Positions 53,984 to 63,725 of a stretch of DNA of 64,000 nt are shown here, one piece after another. The stretch covers positions 66,876 through 130,875 of the forward strand of contig JAUJOH010000008.1 of assembly GCA_030447745.1 (NCBI GenBank), in the 5' to 3' direction. Numbering within the stretch: the first letter of the stretch is position 1; each line of letters opens with the position of its first letter. This DNA comes from Chloroflexota bacterium (GTDB lineage Bacteria; Chloroflexota; Limnocylindria; Limnocylindrales; CSP1-4). Under the pieces are notes generated by a model. The model saw only the letters and a program-made list of their open reading frames with translations. It was not told the DNA's origin and did not search any database. Position numbers and translations under genes: made by a program.

Positions 53984-54695
53984 CGACCGTCCCTCCAGGT
54001 GGCCCTTCGATGCGCTCAAGGTGCCGGCGACCGGTGCGGCGTACTTGCCGATCCATCGGTCGTGGGTCAAGCGGATCGGCACGCGCGCGGACGAGGCCGG
54101 ATAGTCATCCGCGGACTGGTATGTGCTGCGCGGCCTCGAATCAGGGCCAGCGATGCACGCGATGACTCGTAGGCCGGCTCGATGCGCTCGGACGAGCCGT
54201 GGCCGAGCGTGCGAACCACCGCTACGACCTCCTTTCGGGCCGTCGACAAGGCCCAAGAGTCTCGCGCCGCATATCTGGCCAGGCCGTGGCGCCGAGGCGT
54301 GAAGTCGTGGCGGGCTCCCCGGCGCTGGCGCCGGGCTCGCGGCGCATATCTGACCCTGCCATGGCGCCGAGTCGCGTTCGAGATGGCGGAGCAGATCGAG
54401 AACCGATCTGCTCCAGGCGATGGCTATCGGAGCACGACATCGCCGCGCGGCGGACCACCGTTGACCCGCCACCGCGCAGTTCCGCATCCATCTCGTCGGC
54501 CCACAGCCGGAGGTTCGGGCCAACACCGGGTCAGTCAAGGCCGCACTACGTCAGCTACCTGCGGTCCATGGCACAGCAAACGATCCGACACGGCGCAGAT
54601 CGAGATCGGTGACACCGGTTCGGGCGGGGACTTCGTCGAGAGCACCGTCGACGGCGAGCCCGAGTGACGGCGACGAGACGCGGCCGTACCGGCGG
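53984..54695. other. 712-bp region without a convincing gene
   Basis: Holds a 31-bp imperfect direct repeat (54266-54296 and 54341-54371, core GCATATCTG and TGGCGCCGAG, 75-bp period). It also has a perfect 11-bp inverted repeat (54388-54398 with 54404-54414, loop AGAAC). No frame shows recognisable sequence. It may be the wreck of an upstream regulator of the SRPBCC gene or a repeat-rich spacer. Confidence 0.6.
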
Positions 54696-54950
54696 ATGGC
54701 GCTCCGGGGTGCGATCATCCGGGTCGTGACGGTCGTCCGCCGGGTCCTGCTGGTGATCGGGTCGCTGACCGCGGCGTGGGTCGTTGCGAACCTCATGCTC
54801 TGGCCACTCCTCGCGTTCGCGACCGACGCCGGAGCGACCGCCAACGACGCCCGGGCCAGCGTCGTGGTGGCCGTCGCCGCGGTCGCACTCGGAGCGTTGA
54901 TCTACCGCGGCATCGTCCGCGGCGAGCGCGCCCGGACCGCCGAGCGATGA
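54696..54950 (+). CDS. Small two-helix membrane protein (hypothetical)
   Basis: An 84-residue protein with two hydrophobic helices: IIRVVTVVRRVLLVIGSLTA then AWVVANLMLWPLLAF, and SVVVAVAAVALGALIYRGIV. The C-terminus is basic. ATG 54696 is chosen because sense begins there; a GTG at 54609 would add a Ser/Thr-rich tail. Its stop overlaps the start of the aminotransferase as ATGA, so it is coupled to that gene. Function is unknown. Confidence 0.55.
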   Translation: MALRGAIIRVVTVVRRVLLVIGSLTAAWVVANLMLWPLLAFATDAGATANDARASVVVAVAAVALGALIYRGIVRGERARTAER

Positions 54951-56211
54951 CGTCGCTCGTCGACCAGTACCTGGCCCGCACGCCGGGCTCCGTCGCGCTG
55001 TTCTCGCGGGCCACCCGTTCGCTGCCGGGCGGCTCGACCCGGACGACGACGTTCAATCCGCCGTACCCGCCGTACATGGTCCGCGGTCACGGGATCCGGA
55101 CCTGGGATGTCGACGGCAACGAGTATCGCGACTTCCTCGGCAACTACACGTCGCTGATCCTCGGCCACGCGCACCCCGAGGTCGTGGCAGCGGTCGAGGG
55201 CAGGTGCGGCTCGGATCCGCGTTCGCCGCGCCGACGGAGGCGGAGGTCGAGCTCGCCGAGGAGATCCGTCGGCGGCTGCCGTCCGTCGAGCGCATCCGGT
55301 TCACGAACTCCGGCACTGAGGCGACGATGTTCGCCATCCGGGCCGCCCGCGCGTTCACGGGTCGCCCGCTCGTCGCGAAGTTCGAGGGCGCGTACCACGG
55401 CACGCACGACACCGCCGTGGCCGGCACCCCGGGCGTGCCGCGGGCCACCTCCGACCTCGTCCTCGGGCTTCCGTGGGACGACGCGGCCGGCATCGAGCGC
55501 GCCATCGCCGGTCGCGAGCGTGACCTTGCCGCGGTCATCGTCGAGCCCGTCCAGGGCGCGGGCGGCGTCCGGGTCGCCGACGCGGCGGTCCTCGCGCGCC
55601 TGCGGGAGCTGACGACGTCGATCGGCGCCCTCCTGATCTTCGACGAGGTGATCGCCTTCCGGGTCGGTCCGAACGGCGCCCAGGGTCTGCTCGGCGTTGC
55701 GCCGGACCTGACCACGCTCGGCAAGATCATCGGCGGCGGGTATCCGTCCGGCGCCTTCGGAGGTCGCGCCGAGATCATGGACCAGTTCGACGCGCGCCGA
55801 CCCGGCGCGCTCAGCCATGGCGGGACGTTCAACGGCAATCCTGTCGCGGCCGCGGCCGGGCTCGCGACCCTGCGCCACCTGACGCCCGAGCGCTACGCGC
55901 GCCTTGCCAACCTCGGCGACCGGCTGCGCGGCCGAGTTGCCTCGGCCATCGACAACGAGGGGCTCGATGCGCGGGTGAGCGGCGTGGCGTCCCTGTTCCA
56001 GGTCTTCGCCGGTCCCTCCCTAGCGGCGGACGATGGGCTGACGCCGAGCGCGGCGCTGTTCCTCGGCCTGCTCCTCGACGGCTTCCACGTCGCTTCGCGC
56101 GGGATGGGAGCGCTGGCGACGCCGGCGACCGAGGTCGATGTCGACGACTTCACCGACGCCGTGCTCGGGCGGATCCGCTCGATGCAGCCGGTCGCGGCCG
56201 GTCCCGCCTGA
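54947..56211 (+). pseudogene. Glutamate-1-semialdehyde aminomutase-like class III aminotransferase, single-base frameshift
   Basis: A PLP enzyme of ~420 residues, related to glutamate-1-semialdehyde 2,1-aminomutase. LFSRATRSLPGGSTRTTTF and GNYTSLILGHAHPEVVAAVEG are in the first frame. Then one G is missing near 55200 (GGGG read as GGG), and the rest continues in another frame: RFTNSGTEATMFAIRAARAF, IFDEVIAFRVGPNG, LGKIIGGGYPSGAFGG with the PLP lysine. All active-site parts survive, so a sequence error in an intact gene is likely. It may not serve haem synthesis, since no other heme gene is near. Confidence 0.85.
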
Positions 56212-56222
56212 CCCGCCGACGG

Positions 56223-56720
56223 ATGACCGATCGTCCGACCGAGCACGCACACGAGTCACCCGGCGCATTCCGGTTGCCGGCCGTCCTGCTCGGGGTCGGG
56301 CTCGGCGGCTTCTTCGACGGGATCGTGCTGCACCAGATCCTCCAGTGGCACCACCTGGTCAGCGACCCATACCCGCCGGACTCCCTTGCCAACCTCGAGC
56401 TGAACACGACGCTCGACGGGCTGTTCCACGCCGTCACGTGGCTCGTCACGGTGGCCGGAACCCTGCTCACGTGGCGGGCCATGGAGCGAACCCGCGCCCG
56501 TCCCGGCTGGCGCATCCTGCTCGGTGGGCTGCTCGCGGGCTGGGGCGGCTTCAACCTCGTGGAGGGCGTGATCGATCATCAGCTGCTCGGCATCCACCAC
56601 GTCCGCCCGGGACCGGACGAGCTCCTCTACGACCTGGGCTTCCTCGCCTGGGGCGCCGTGATGCTCGTCGCGGGTGCCTCGCTCTTGCGCGCTCGATCCG
56701 TCTCCCGGAGTCGCCCGTGA
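56223..56720 (+). CDS. DUF2243 membrane protein
   Basis: A 165-residue membrane protein of the DUF2243 family. The signature LGGFFDGIVLHQILQWHH is exact, followed by DGLFHAVTWLVTVAGTLLTW and GWGGFNLVEGVIDHQLLGIHH. The conserved histidines in helices suggest metal or haem binding, as seen near haem-copper oxidase assembly genes in other bacteria, but function is unknown. It starts 11 nt after the aminotransferase. Confidence 0.88.
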   Translation: MTDRPTEHAHESPGAFRLPAVLLGVGLGGFFDGIVLHQILQWHHLVSDPYPPDSLANLELNTTLDGLFHAVTWLVTVAGTLLTWRAMERTRARPGWRILLGGLLAGWGGFNLVEGVIDHQLLGIHHVRPGPDELLYDLGFLAWGAVMLVAGASLLRARSVSRSRP

Positions 56721-56789
56721 CGCGGCGACGGGCACGCCACTACCCCTCCGCCGCCCCGGGCGACGGGTCAGTGCGTGTTCGGCGCGCGC

Positions 56790-57624
56790 TCAGCCGGGTC
56801 GCCACGTCACGACGCCGATCGACAGCGCGCGCTGATCGCGAAGCCCCCAACCTTCCCGGGTCTCGTCGGCGAGCTCCACGAACGCGTCACGGAACCGGCG
56901 CTCCTTCTCGCTGCCGTCGGCGATCCACAGCTGGCGGCGGAGAAAGGCAACCAGCTCGTCCTGCGACGCGTACCGGTGTGGCTCGGCCTCGACCATCGTG
57001 ACTTCCGGGCTGGCGCCCCGGGCGCGGAGGAGCTCCAGAAACTCGGGCAGCGCAGGAAGCGCCGCGCGCGGCTCCTGGTGGACGCGCAGCCAGACCGGCT
57101 CCGCGCGGCTGGCCGGCGGCCGATCCATCACGACCGCCACGCATGCGCGTCTGGCGGCCGCCTCCACGGCGTCCAGGAACGGCCCGATCGCCTCGACGTC
57201 GTAGCCGACGTGGGCGATCAAGGCCACATCGGCACACGGGTCGGGCCCGAGCTCCACCCTGAGCGGCCCACCCGTGTCCGGCGGCCAGCGGCCCTCGACC
57301 GGGCGCACGTTCGCGATCCCGTGCTCGCGCATCAGCTCGCGGAGCACGTCGACCATGCCCGCAGACGGGTCGACCGCCACCACCTCGCGCACAGCGAGGG
57401 CGAGCGGCAGGGCATACCGGCCCGCGCCCGCGCCGATGTCGAGCCACGTCGTCCGGCCGGGCGAGCGCCCGCAGAACGCCGAGCACGGGGTCGTCGGCAC
57501 GCCGGGGATCGGCCCGGAACATCGAGGTCACGGGCCGGTAGAAGTCGGCGCCGTCTTGCACCTCGCGGACTCGGTCGACCTGTTCCCGGTTGGCCCGGAC
57601 GCGATCGGCCCATCGGAGCGCCAC
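56790..57624 (-). pseudogene. Class I SAM-dependent methyltransferase, single frameshift
   Basis: A methyltransferase of ~278 residues. The N-terminal part (RWADRVRANREQVDRVREVQ, DGADFYRPVTSMFRADPRR) is in the upstream frame. A one-base insertion or two-base loss near 57447 then moves to TWLDIGAGAGRYALPLALAV, where motif I GAGAG binds SAM. It ends VVTWRPG. GTG 57624 is a possible separate start, but there is no stop codon between this and the upstream nucleotidyltransferase, so the two may be one fused protein. The substrate is unknown. Confidence 0.75.
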
Positions 57625-58199
57625 GAGGTCGCCGGGTGTGTCGACGTCCGGGTTCGCGCCCTCGACCGGAAGCTCCAGGACGAGCTCGGGTCGCTCCGCG
57701 AGGAGCGGACCCAGGCCGCGGTCGCCGGAAGCCTCGTCCACGAGGTCGAACGCCGGGCGACGCAGGACGACGGGATTGCCGCCGCCGCCCGCCGCGTAGC
57801 GGGGAACGACGACCGGTCGGTCCGTACGCCACGCGGCCGTGAGCAGCCCCCGGATCGTCTCTGGCCGGGTCCGTGGCTGGTCGCCGAGCGCCACGAGCAC
57901 GGCGTCGACACCGGCGGGTCGAGCGCCTCCACCGCGGCCATGCCGACCTGGAGCGACGACGACAGGTGGCGCGGATCCGGGTTTCGCACGACCAGCTCGT
58001 CGACCCAGTCAATGCCCGCCTCGATCTCGTCCGCCGCGTGTCCCAGGACCACGACCGTCCGATCGATCCCCGCCTCGCGCACGGCATCTAGCAGATGCTC
58101 GAGCAACGGGCGGCCGTCCAGTGGGGCGAGAGCCTTCGGGCTCCCGAACCGGGATGCGGCGCCGGCGGCAAGGATCAGCGCGGCGGCGCGATGCGACAT
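57625..58199 (-). pseudogene. MocA-like molybdenum cofactor cytidylyl/nucleotidyltransferase, single frameshift
   Basis: An NTP-transferase of the MobA/MocA type, which adds CMP or GMP to molybdopterin. ALILAAGAASRFGSPKAL is the NTP-binding loop, then GHAADEIEAGIDWVDEL. A missing base near 57908 moves to VLVALGDQPRTRPETIRGLL. The product ends NPDVDTPGDL, as family members do, but then runs on into the methyltransferase. It lies right after XdhC, the usual partner in loading Mo cofactor onto xanthine or CO dehydrogenases. Confidence 0.8.
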
Positions 58200-58283
58200 G
58201 CCGGCATCTTCCCACCGCCGTCGGCGGCTGCGAAGCCGGTTGGCGGGATCGGCACCCACACGCGGGCTGCGCCGGCCGGGACC

Positions 58284-59418
58284 TCAGCCGGCCGCGACGG
58301 CCTCCGGTGTCCGCGCCGTGCGCGACCCGGCAACCTCGCGCATCGGGCGGGCGCTGGCACGGTGGCGGGTCGCCACGATCTCCGCGATGATCGCGAGAGC
58401 CGTCTCGGCCGGCTCGCGACCGCCCAGGTCGAGCCCGATCGGCCCGCGGAGCCGCTCCAGCTCCGACTCCCCCACCCCGGCGCCGGCCAGCCGTGCCCGC
58501 CGCTCGGCCTGCCGCTTCCGCGACCCGATCGCGCCCACGTAGCGGCAACCGCGGTTCAGTGCCGCGAGGATCGCCGGCTCGTCGAACTTGACGTCGTGGG
58601 TCAGGACCGCGACCGCGTCGTTCGGCCCGAGCCCGATCTCGCCGGCGACCTCGTCCGGCCAGCCCACGATGAGGCGGTCGGCGTGCGGGAAGCGCTCGCG
58701 GGTGGCGAAGGCTGGCCGGGCGTCGACGACGACGGTCGCCCAGCCCAGCTCGCGGGCGAACGCCACGAGCGAGATCGCGACCTGGACCGCACCGACCACC
58801 ACGAGCCGCGGCCGCACCGGGTAGACCTCGATGAACAGCTGCCGGTCGGCCAGCTCGATCGTGTCCGCCGTGCCCCGCTCGAGCGCGTCCCGGGCGGTCT
58901 CGACGAGCGCCGCGGCGAGCGCGGGGTTCCCCAGCGAGCCCTCGAGCTGGCCGTCGTCGCGCACGACGAGCGGCGGCTCGGGGGGCCGCGCCGGCACCGG
59001 GCTCGTGCGCACCGAGCGTGGGCGGCGGTGCGTCGGCCGGCAGCACTGTGACGACGGCCGCGCCGGCGTCCCGCGCCGCGTCGCGGGCGGCCGTCACCGC
59101 GGCGTCCGGCACGAACGGCTGGACGAGCACGTCGATCGTCCCGCCGCACGCGAGCCCGACGTCCCAGGCTTCCTCGTCGCTGATCCCGTACCGGATCACG
59201 CGCTGCCGCCTGGTCCGGCGCGCGGCCTCGATCTCTTCGGCCGCGGCGCCCTCGACGCATCCACCGCTGACTGAGCCCGCGATCCGGCCGTCCGCCGTCA
59301 CCAGCAGGACCGCGCCTTCCGGCCGCGGCGCGGACCCGAACGTCCGGACGACCGTGGCTCGGCCGATCTCGGTGCCTTCGGCGCGCCACGCTTCGATGGT
59401 GGTCAGCAGCTCCTTCAT
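58284..59418 (-). pseudogene. xdhC: XdhC/CoxF-family Mo-cofactor insertion protein, frameshifted
   Basis: A ~378-residue XdhC/CoxF protein that binds molybdenum cofactor and helps sulfurate and insert it. The XdhC domain is complete in frame 1: TVVRTFGSAPRPEGAVLLVT, IAGSVSGGCVEGAAAEE with the conserved Cys, and WDVGLACGGTIDVLVQPF. Near 58979-58985 a G/C run (six bases) is one too long, and the Rossmann domain follows in the next frame: LVVVGAVQVAISLVAFAREL, DAVAVLTHDVKFDEPAI, YVGAIGSRKRQAER. It sits after coxE, as in cox clusters. Confidence 0.85.
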
Positions 59419-59438
59419 GTCGTGGTCCTCGGCCTCGG

Positions 59439-60811
59439 TCAGCGGGTCAGCGGTCGGGCCATCGACGGATCGGACGTCTCCGCCGCGAGCGCGAGCGGCG
59501 GGGCCAGCGCACGAACGGTGCGCGCGGACGTCACGCCGGCCGCGGCCTCGCTGCTGCGGCGATTGTCGCTCGAGCGGACACCGGCCAGGATCTCCCGAGG
59601 CGCTCGAGCGAGGCGACCGTGCCCGCCGCGACGAAGTCGTCGATGTAGGGGTACGCCGCGCGCATCCCGGCCGCGAGCGGCTGATAGCCGGGCGTCCCGG
59701 CGAGCGGGTTGAGCCAGACGAGCCGGTGGCACTGGCGCCGGAGCCGGGCCGTCTCCGTTGCGACGAGCGTCGGGTCGCCGCGGTCCCAGCCGTCCGAGAC
59801 GACGATGACCACGCCGCTCGACCGGAGCGTCCGTCGCGCCCAGCGCAGGTTGAACTCGCGGAAGCTCTCGCCGATCCGGGTCCCACCGGCCCAGTCCGTC
59901 ACCGCATTGGCGACCCGCGCCAGCGCCCGGTCCCGGTCCCGGTCCCGGAGCAGCCGGGTGACCCGGGTCAGCCGGGTGCCGAACACGAACGACTCCGTGC
60001 GCACCTCCGATGCGGCCGACAGCGCCTGCACGAAGCGCAGGAGGAGCCGCGAGTGGCGCTCCATGGAGCCCGAGATGTCGCACAGCACGACGAGCGGCCT
60101 CGGCCGTCGCACATGCCGCCGCCAGACCCACTCGGTCAGCTGCCCGCCGGTCGCGATGTTGCGGCGGAACATTGCCCGCGGCGCGAGGCGGCGGCCGTGG
60201 TGGTGCAGCTCGTGGCGCCGCGTCCGGCGCTGCTCGAGCCGCGGCGTCAGCAGGTCGACGAGCCGCTCCGCGTCGCGCAGCTCGGCGGCCGTCATGCGGT
60301 CGAAGTCGCGGTGCCGGAACAGGTCTGAGGCGCTGTACGCGTCCGGCGCGACGGCGTGCGCCTCGGCGTCCGCGGCGTCGTCGGCCTCCTCCGCATCGCC
60401 CGGGACGGGGACGCCACGCACGACGAGGTCGTTGGCCGCTCGCTCGTCCGTCTCGCCGGTCGGCTCGCCGTCGTCGTCGGTCGGCAGCCCGTCCGCGCGG
60501 ACGATCGGCGGCGGCGGCAGGTCCCACGGCAGCCGCAGGCGCCGCATCCGCCAGAACCGCTCGAACACGCGCCCGTAGACTTCGCGGTCGTCGCGGCGCC
60601 GGACGAAGACCGCCTCGCCGGCCCCGTGCACCTGACCGCGATCGGACAGGTCGACCAGCGTCAGCGCACGCGCGAGTCGACGGCGGCGCCGAGGTCGACG
60701 GCCAGCCCCCTCCCGTCGGAGCTCGCGACCGAAGGCGACCGCCGCGCCCAGCAGCCGGCGCCCGTCGACCGATTGCCCGGTCGGAGTCTCGGCGACGACG
60801 CGATCGTCCAC
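59439..60811 (-). pseudogene. coxE: CoxE-like VWA-domain protein, frameshift near its end
   Basis: A ~457-residue CoxE-family VWA protein that works with the CoxD ATPase in maturing CO dehydrogenase. The MIDAS site is VVLCDISGSMERHSRLLLRF, the later region GGTRIGESFREFN and IVVSDGWDRGDP, and the end VWLNPLAGTPGYQPLAAGM is typical. At about 59593-59596 one G is probably missing (GGG for GGGG). With it, ERLG continues as EILAGVRSSDNRRSSEAAAG to a stop at 59439, instead of RSWPVSARAT ending at 59531. Only the C-terminal tail depends on this. Start is GTG 60811. Confidence 0.82.
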
Positions 60812-60824
60812 GGTGGGCGGCTCG

Positions 60825-61757
60825 CTAGCCGCGCGCTGCCGCCGTCTCGGCGAGGTAGCGGCCGGCCGTCTCGCCGCGGACCTGCCGGATGTCCTCCTCG
60901 TACTTCAGGACGACGCCGAGGGTCTCGTCGACGAGCTCCGGGGCCAGCTGCGTCGCACCCATCGCGAGCAGCGCCGATGCCCAGTCGAGCGTCTCCGCGA
61001 TCCCCGGCACCTTCGTCAGGTCCGCCTCGCGGAGCCGGTGGACGAACGCGACCACCTCGCGGGCGAGCCGCTCCGGGGCGTGCGGCACGCGGGCGAGGAC
61101 GATCTCGTACTCCTTCTGCGGCGTCGGGTAGTCGATCCAGTGGTAGAGGCAGCGGCGTTTGAGCGCGTCGTGGACCTCGCGGGTGCGGTTCGAGGTCAGG
61201 ATCACCCGCGGCGGGCGCTCGGCCTTGATCGTGCCGATCTCGGGCACTGTGACCTGGAAGTCGGACAGGATCTCGAGCAGGTACGCCTCGAACTCCTCGT
61301 CCGCCCGGTCGATCTCGTCGATCAGCAGCACGGGCGCCGTCCCGTCGCGGCTCTCGAGTGCCTGCAGGAGCGGCCGCCGGATCAGGAACGACTCGCCGAA
61401 GATGTCGTGGGTGGTAGCGTGCGACGCCTCGCCGCGCGCCTCGAGCAGGCGGATCTCCAGCATCTGCCGCGGGTAGTTCCACTCGTACACCGCCGCGTTG
61501 ACGTCGAGGCCCTCGTAGCACTGGAGGCGGATGAGCGGCGCCCCGAGGGCGGCGGACAGGACCTTCGCGAGCTCGGTCTTGCCGACGCCGGCCTCGCCCT
61601 CCAGCAGCAGCGGCCGGCCGAGCTCGAGGGCGAGGAAGACCGCCGTGGCGAGGGACCGGTCCGCGATGTAGCTCCGGTCCCGGAAGTCGGCCTGGATGGC
61701 GTCGATCGAGCGGCCGCCGCCGAAGGCGGCGACGGGGCGGTGATCTCGGTCGGACAT
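60825..61757 (-). CDS. coxD: CoxD-like MoxR-family AAA+ ATPase
   Basis: A 310-residue MoxR-type AAA+ chaperone. Walker A is LLLEGEAGVGKTELAKVL, Walker B VLLIDEIDRADEEFEAYLLE, and sensor-1 VILTSNRTREVHDALKRR. In carboxidotrophs CoxD builds the [CuSMoO2] site of CO dehydrogenase with CoxE and CoxF, whose homologues follow here in the same order and strand. The gene is intact, unlike the separate MoxR/VWA pair at 40-43 kb. Confidence 0.9.
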   Translation of the reverse strand: MSDRDHRPVAAFGGGRSIDAIQADFRDRSYIADRSLATAVFLALELGRPLLLEGEAGVGKTELAKVLSAALGAPLIRLQCYEGLDVNAAVYEWNYPRQMLEIRLLEARGEASHATTHDIFGESFLIRRPLLQALESRDGTAPVLLIDEIDRADEEFEAYLLEILSDFQVTVPEIGTIKAERPPRVILTSNRTREVHDALKRRCLYHWIDYPTPQKEYEIVLARVPHAPERLAREVVAFVHRLREADLTKVPGIAETLDWASALLAMGATQLAPELVDETLGVVLKYEEDIRQVRGETAGRYLAETAAARG

Positions 61758-61787
61758 CGCCCGATCCTACATGGGTCGAGGCTTCCG

Positions 61788-62336
61788 TCACTCACGCGCG
61801 GGCGCCGCGGCCCGGTTCTCGCCGACCGGCACGAGCCGGTAGTAGACACCGACCTTCTGGACATGTCGCCGGGCAAGCGTGTAGATGGCGTTCGCCGGGA
61901 ACGGCTGCTGAGACCGGGTCGCCCGGATGACGGCATCCCGCTCCGGCCCGTCGACCAGCCGCACAGCCCGCACGCGGTCGGCCGTTCCGTCCTCGAACAC
62001 GAGCTCCGCCTCGTCCGCGGCGTCGACGTTGCGCGTCCACTCGGCCGGTCCATTCGGATGTCCCACGTACAGCCGCCCGTCGACGGCGAGCAGCGTGACG
62101 AGCGTCGAACGCGGCCGCCCCGTGCGGCGTCCCGGGACGCGGAGATCCACGCTTCGGCCGAGCGTCGGCAGGCGACCGTGCCACACGACGCGAAGGAGCG
62201 GGTCGAGCAGCCGAAGGAGCCGGTAGAGCAGCCGAAAGACGGTGCTCCAGAGCGTCGCGGAACCCGTGCCGGATGGCGCTGACGCCCGTCCAGGCTGGGT
62301 CGCTCGGCGCTCGATCCTAGCGGAGGATTTCCTCAT
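61788..62336 (-). CDS. Deazaflavin (F420)-dependent nitroreductase-family protein (DUF385)
   Basis: A 182-residue split-barrel flavin/F420 protein of the DUF385 type. LRVPGRRTGRPRSTLVTLLA, then DGRLYVGHPNGPAEWTRNVD are the diagnostic stretches for this family, which uses F420H2 to reduce quinones or nitro compounds in actinobacteria and chloroflexi. An N-terminal ~45-residue region carries a possible amphipathic helix (VFRLLYRLLRLLDPLLRVVW). ATG 62336 overlaps the end of the rhomboid gene by 20 nt. It lies just before coxD. Confidence 0.85.
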   Translation of the reverse strand: MRKSSARIERRATQPGRASAPSGTGSATLWSTVFRLLYRLLRLLDPLLRVVWHGRLPTLGRSVDLRVPGRRTGRPRSTLVTLLAVDGRLYVGHPNGPAEWTRNVDAADEAELVFEDGTADRVRAVRLVDGPERDAVIRATRSQQPFPANAIYTLARRHVQKVGVYYRLVPVGENRAAAPARE

Positions 62337-63663
62337 CCGCCGCCGCGATCGCGTCCGTCGTGCCCGACGCCGTCCCCGCCCGCCGCTGCTCCGTCCCCAC
62401 GACCACGCCGGCCGCGATGACCACGATCAGGGCGGCGACCCCCACCGTCGGCAGCACCGTCGATCGCGCGGGTGCGCCTGCCCCACCCTGCCACAGGCTG
62501 CGCAGCGTCGGGACGCGTCCCGGCACGATCAGGAGACCGAGCCACAGCCCGGCGACGAGCCCGCCGATGTGCGCGGCGTTGTCGATCTGCGGGACCGCGA
62601 ACCCGAACGCGAGGTTGATCAGGATCAGCGTCCCGAGCTGCCCGACGAACGAGCGGCTCTGCCGATCGAGCACCGGGTGATGCGCCCGGAATGCGGCGAG
62701 GAGCACGCCGACGAGCCCGAAGATCGCGCCCGACGCGCCGACGGCCAGGTTGCCGGCCCCGAACACGAAGCTCGCGACGGAGCCCCCGGCGGCGCACACG
62801 AGGTAGAAGAGCAGGAACAGCCGCGAACCGTACATGACCTCGACGATCGGTCCGACCAGGTACAGCGCGTACATGTTGAACAGCAGGTGCGGGAGCCCGC
62901 CGTGGAGCAGCGTCACCGTCCACAACCGCCAGTACTCGCCATCAGCCACGGCGGTCTTGTCGAGCGCCAGCAGGTCGAAGAGGAACGACCCACCGGCCGA
63001 GAACGCCATGAACGACACGACGACCGTCAGCCCGATGATGACCCACGGCAGCGGGAAGGCCGGGCCGCTGGTGCGGCTCCGCGCGAAATACCGCCGCGAC
63101 GCGCCGGTGTTGCCCGTTTCCTTGGCGAGCCAACCGAGCCGGTTCGCGATCTCGGGCTTGTCGGGGGCCGGCGCTCGCCGGTCGGCCTGGCGGTACGCCT
63201 CGATCGCCCCGTTGAGGTCGCCGCTCCGGACGCGGGCCGCCGCGACCTCGCGCCACGCCCGATACGTGCTCGGCGTCTCCGGCAGCTCGAAGATCGACTC
63301 CCAGGTCGCGACCGCGGCCTCGTCCTGATCAAGGCGATACAGGGCCTGGCCGAGACCGAGCAGCGCCGCCGCAGTCACCGCCTGGTCGTTGTATCCCACG
63401 ACCCGGCGGTAGTGGATGGCGGCGTCCCGGTAGTCGCCGCTGCCCATCAGCTCGGCGGCCCGGTCGAGAACGGCGGTCGCCGCCTCGCGGCTGAGCGGGC
63501 CCTCGATCGTGAGCTCCGGGGCCGCAGCGGGCCCCTGCCCCGGAGCCGATTCCCGCGCCGGAACCGGGGGCGCATCGGCGATGCTGTCCGAGGGCGGCGT
63601 CAGGTCGTCCGCTGACGGTACGGCCGGGAGCTCCGGTTCGTCCGGCCGGCGGGGGTGGTCCAT
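62317..63663 (-). CDS. Rhomboid intramembrane serine protease with N-terminal TPR region
   Basis: A 448-residue protein. After a disordered start, residues ~60-200 form TPR-like repeats (AAELMGSGDYRDAAIHYRRV, YRLDQDEAAVATWESIFELP, LNGAIEAYRQADRRAP). Six membrane helices follow, with the rhomboid elements LLHGGLPHLLFNMYALYLVG, the catalytic Ser in VGASGAIFGLVG and the His in DNAAHIGGLVAGLWLG. It cleaves transmembrane substrates within the bilayer. The TPR part probably recruits partners. It heads the minus-strand group leading into the cox genes. Confidence 0.9.
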   Translation of the reverse strand: MDHPRRPDEPELPAVPSADDLTPPSDSIADAPPVPARESAPGQGPAAAPELTIEGPLSREAATAVLDRAAELMGSGDYRDAAIHYRRVVGYNDQAVTAAALLGLGQALYRLDQDEAAVATWESIFELPETPSTYRAWREVAAARVRSGDLNGAIEAYRQADRRAPAPDKPEIANRLGWLAKETGNTGASRRYFARSRTSGPAFPLPWVIIGLTVVVSFMAFSAGGSFLFDLLALDKTAVADGEYWRLWTVTLLHGGLPHLLFNMYALYLVGPIVEVMYGSRLFLLFYLVCAAGGSVASFVFGAGNLAVGASGAIFGLVGVLLAAFRAHHPVLDRQSRSFVGQLGTLILINLAFGFAVPQIDNAAHIGGLVAGLWLGLLIVPGRVPTLRSLWQGGAGAPARSTVLPTVGVAALIVVIAAGVVVGTEQRRAGTASGTTDAIAAADEEILR

Positions 63664-63725
63664 CGGCTCGACTCTACAACGTTCGGAACGACGGACCGGA
63701 GCTGGTCGTCGCCACTCGGCTGACG

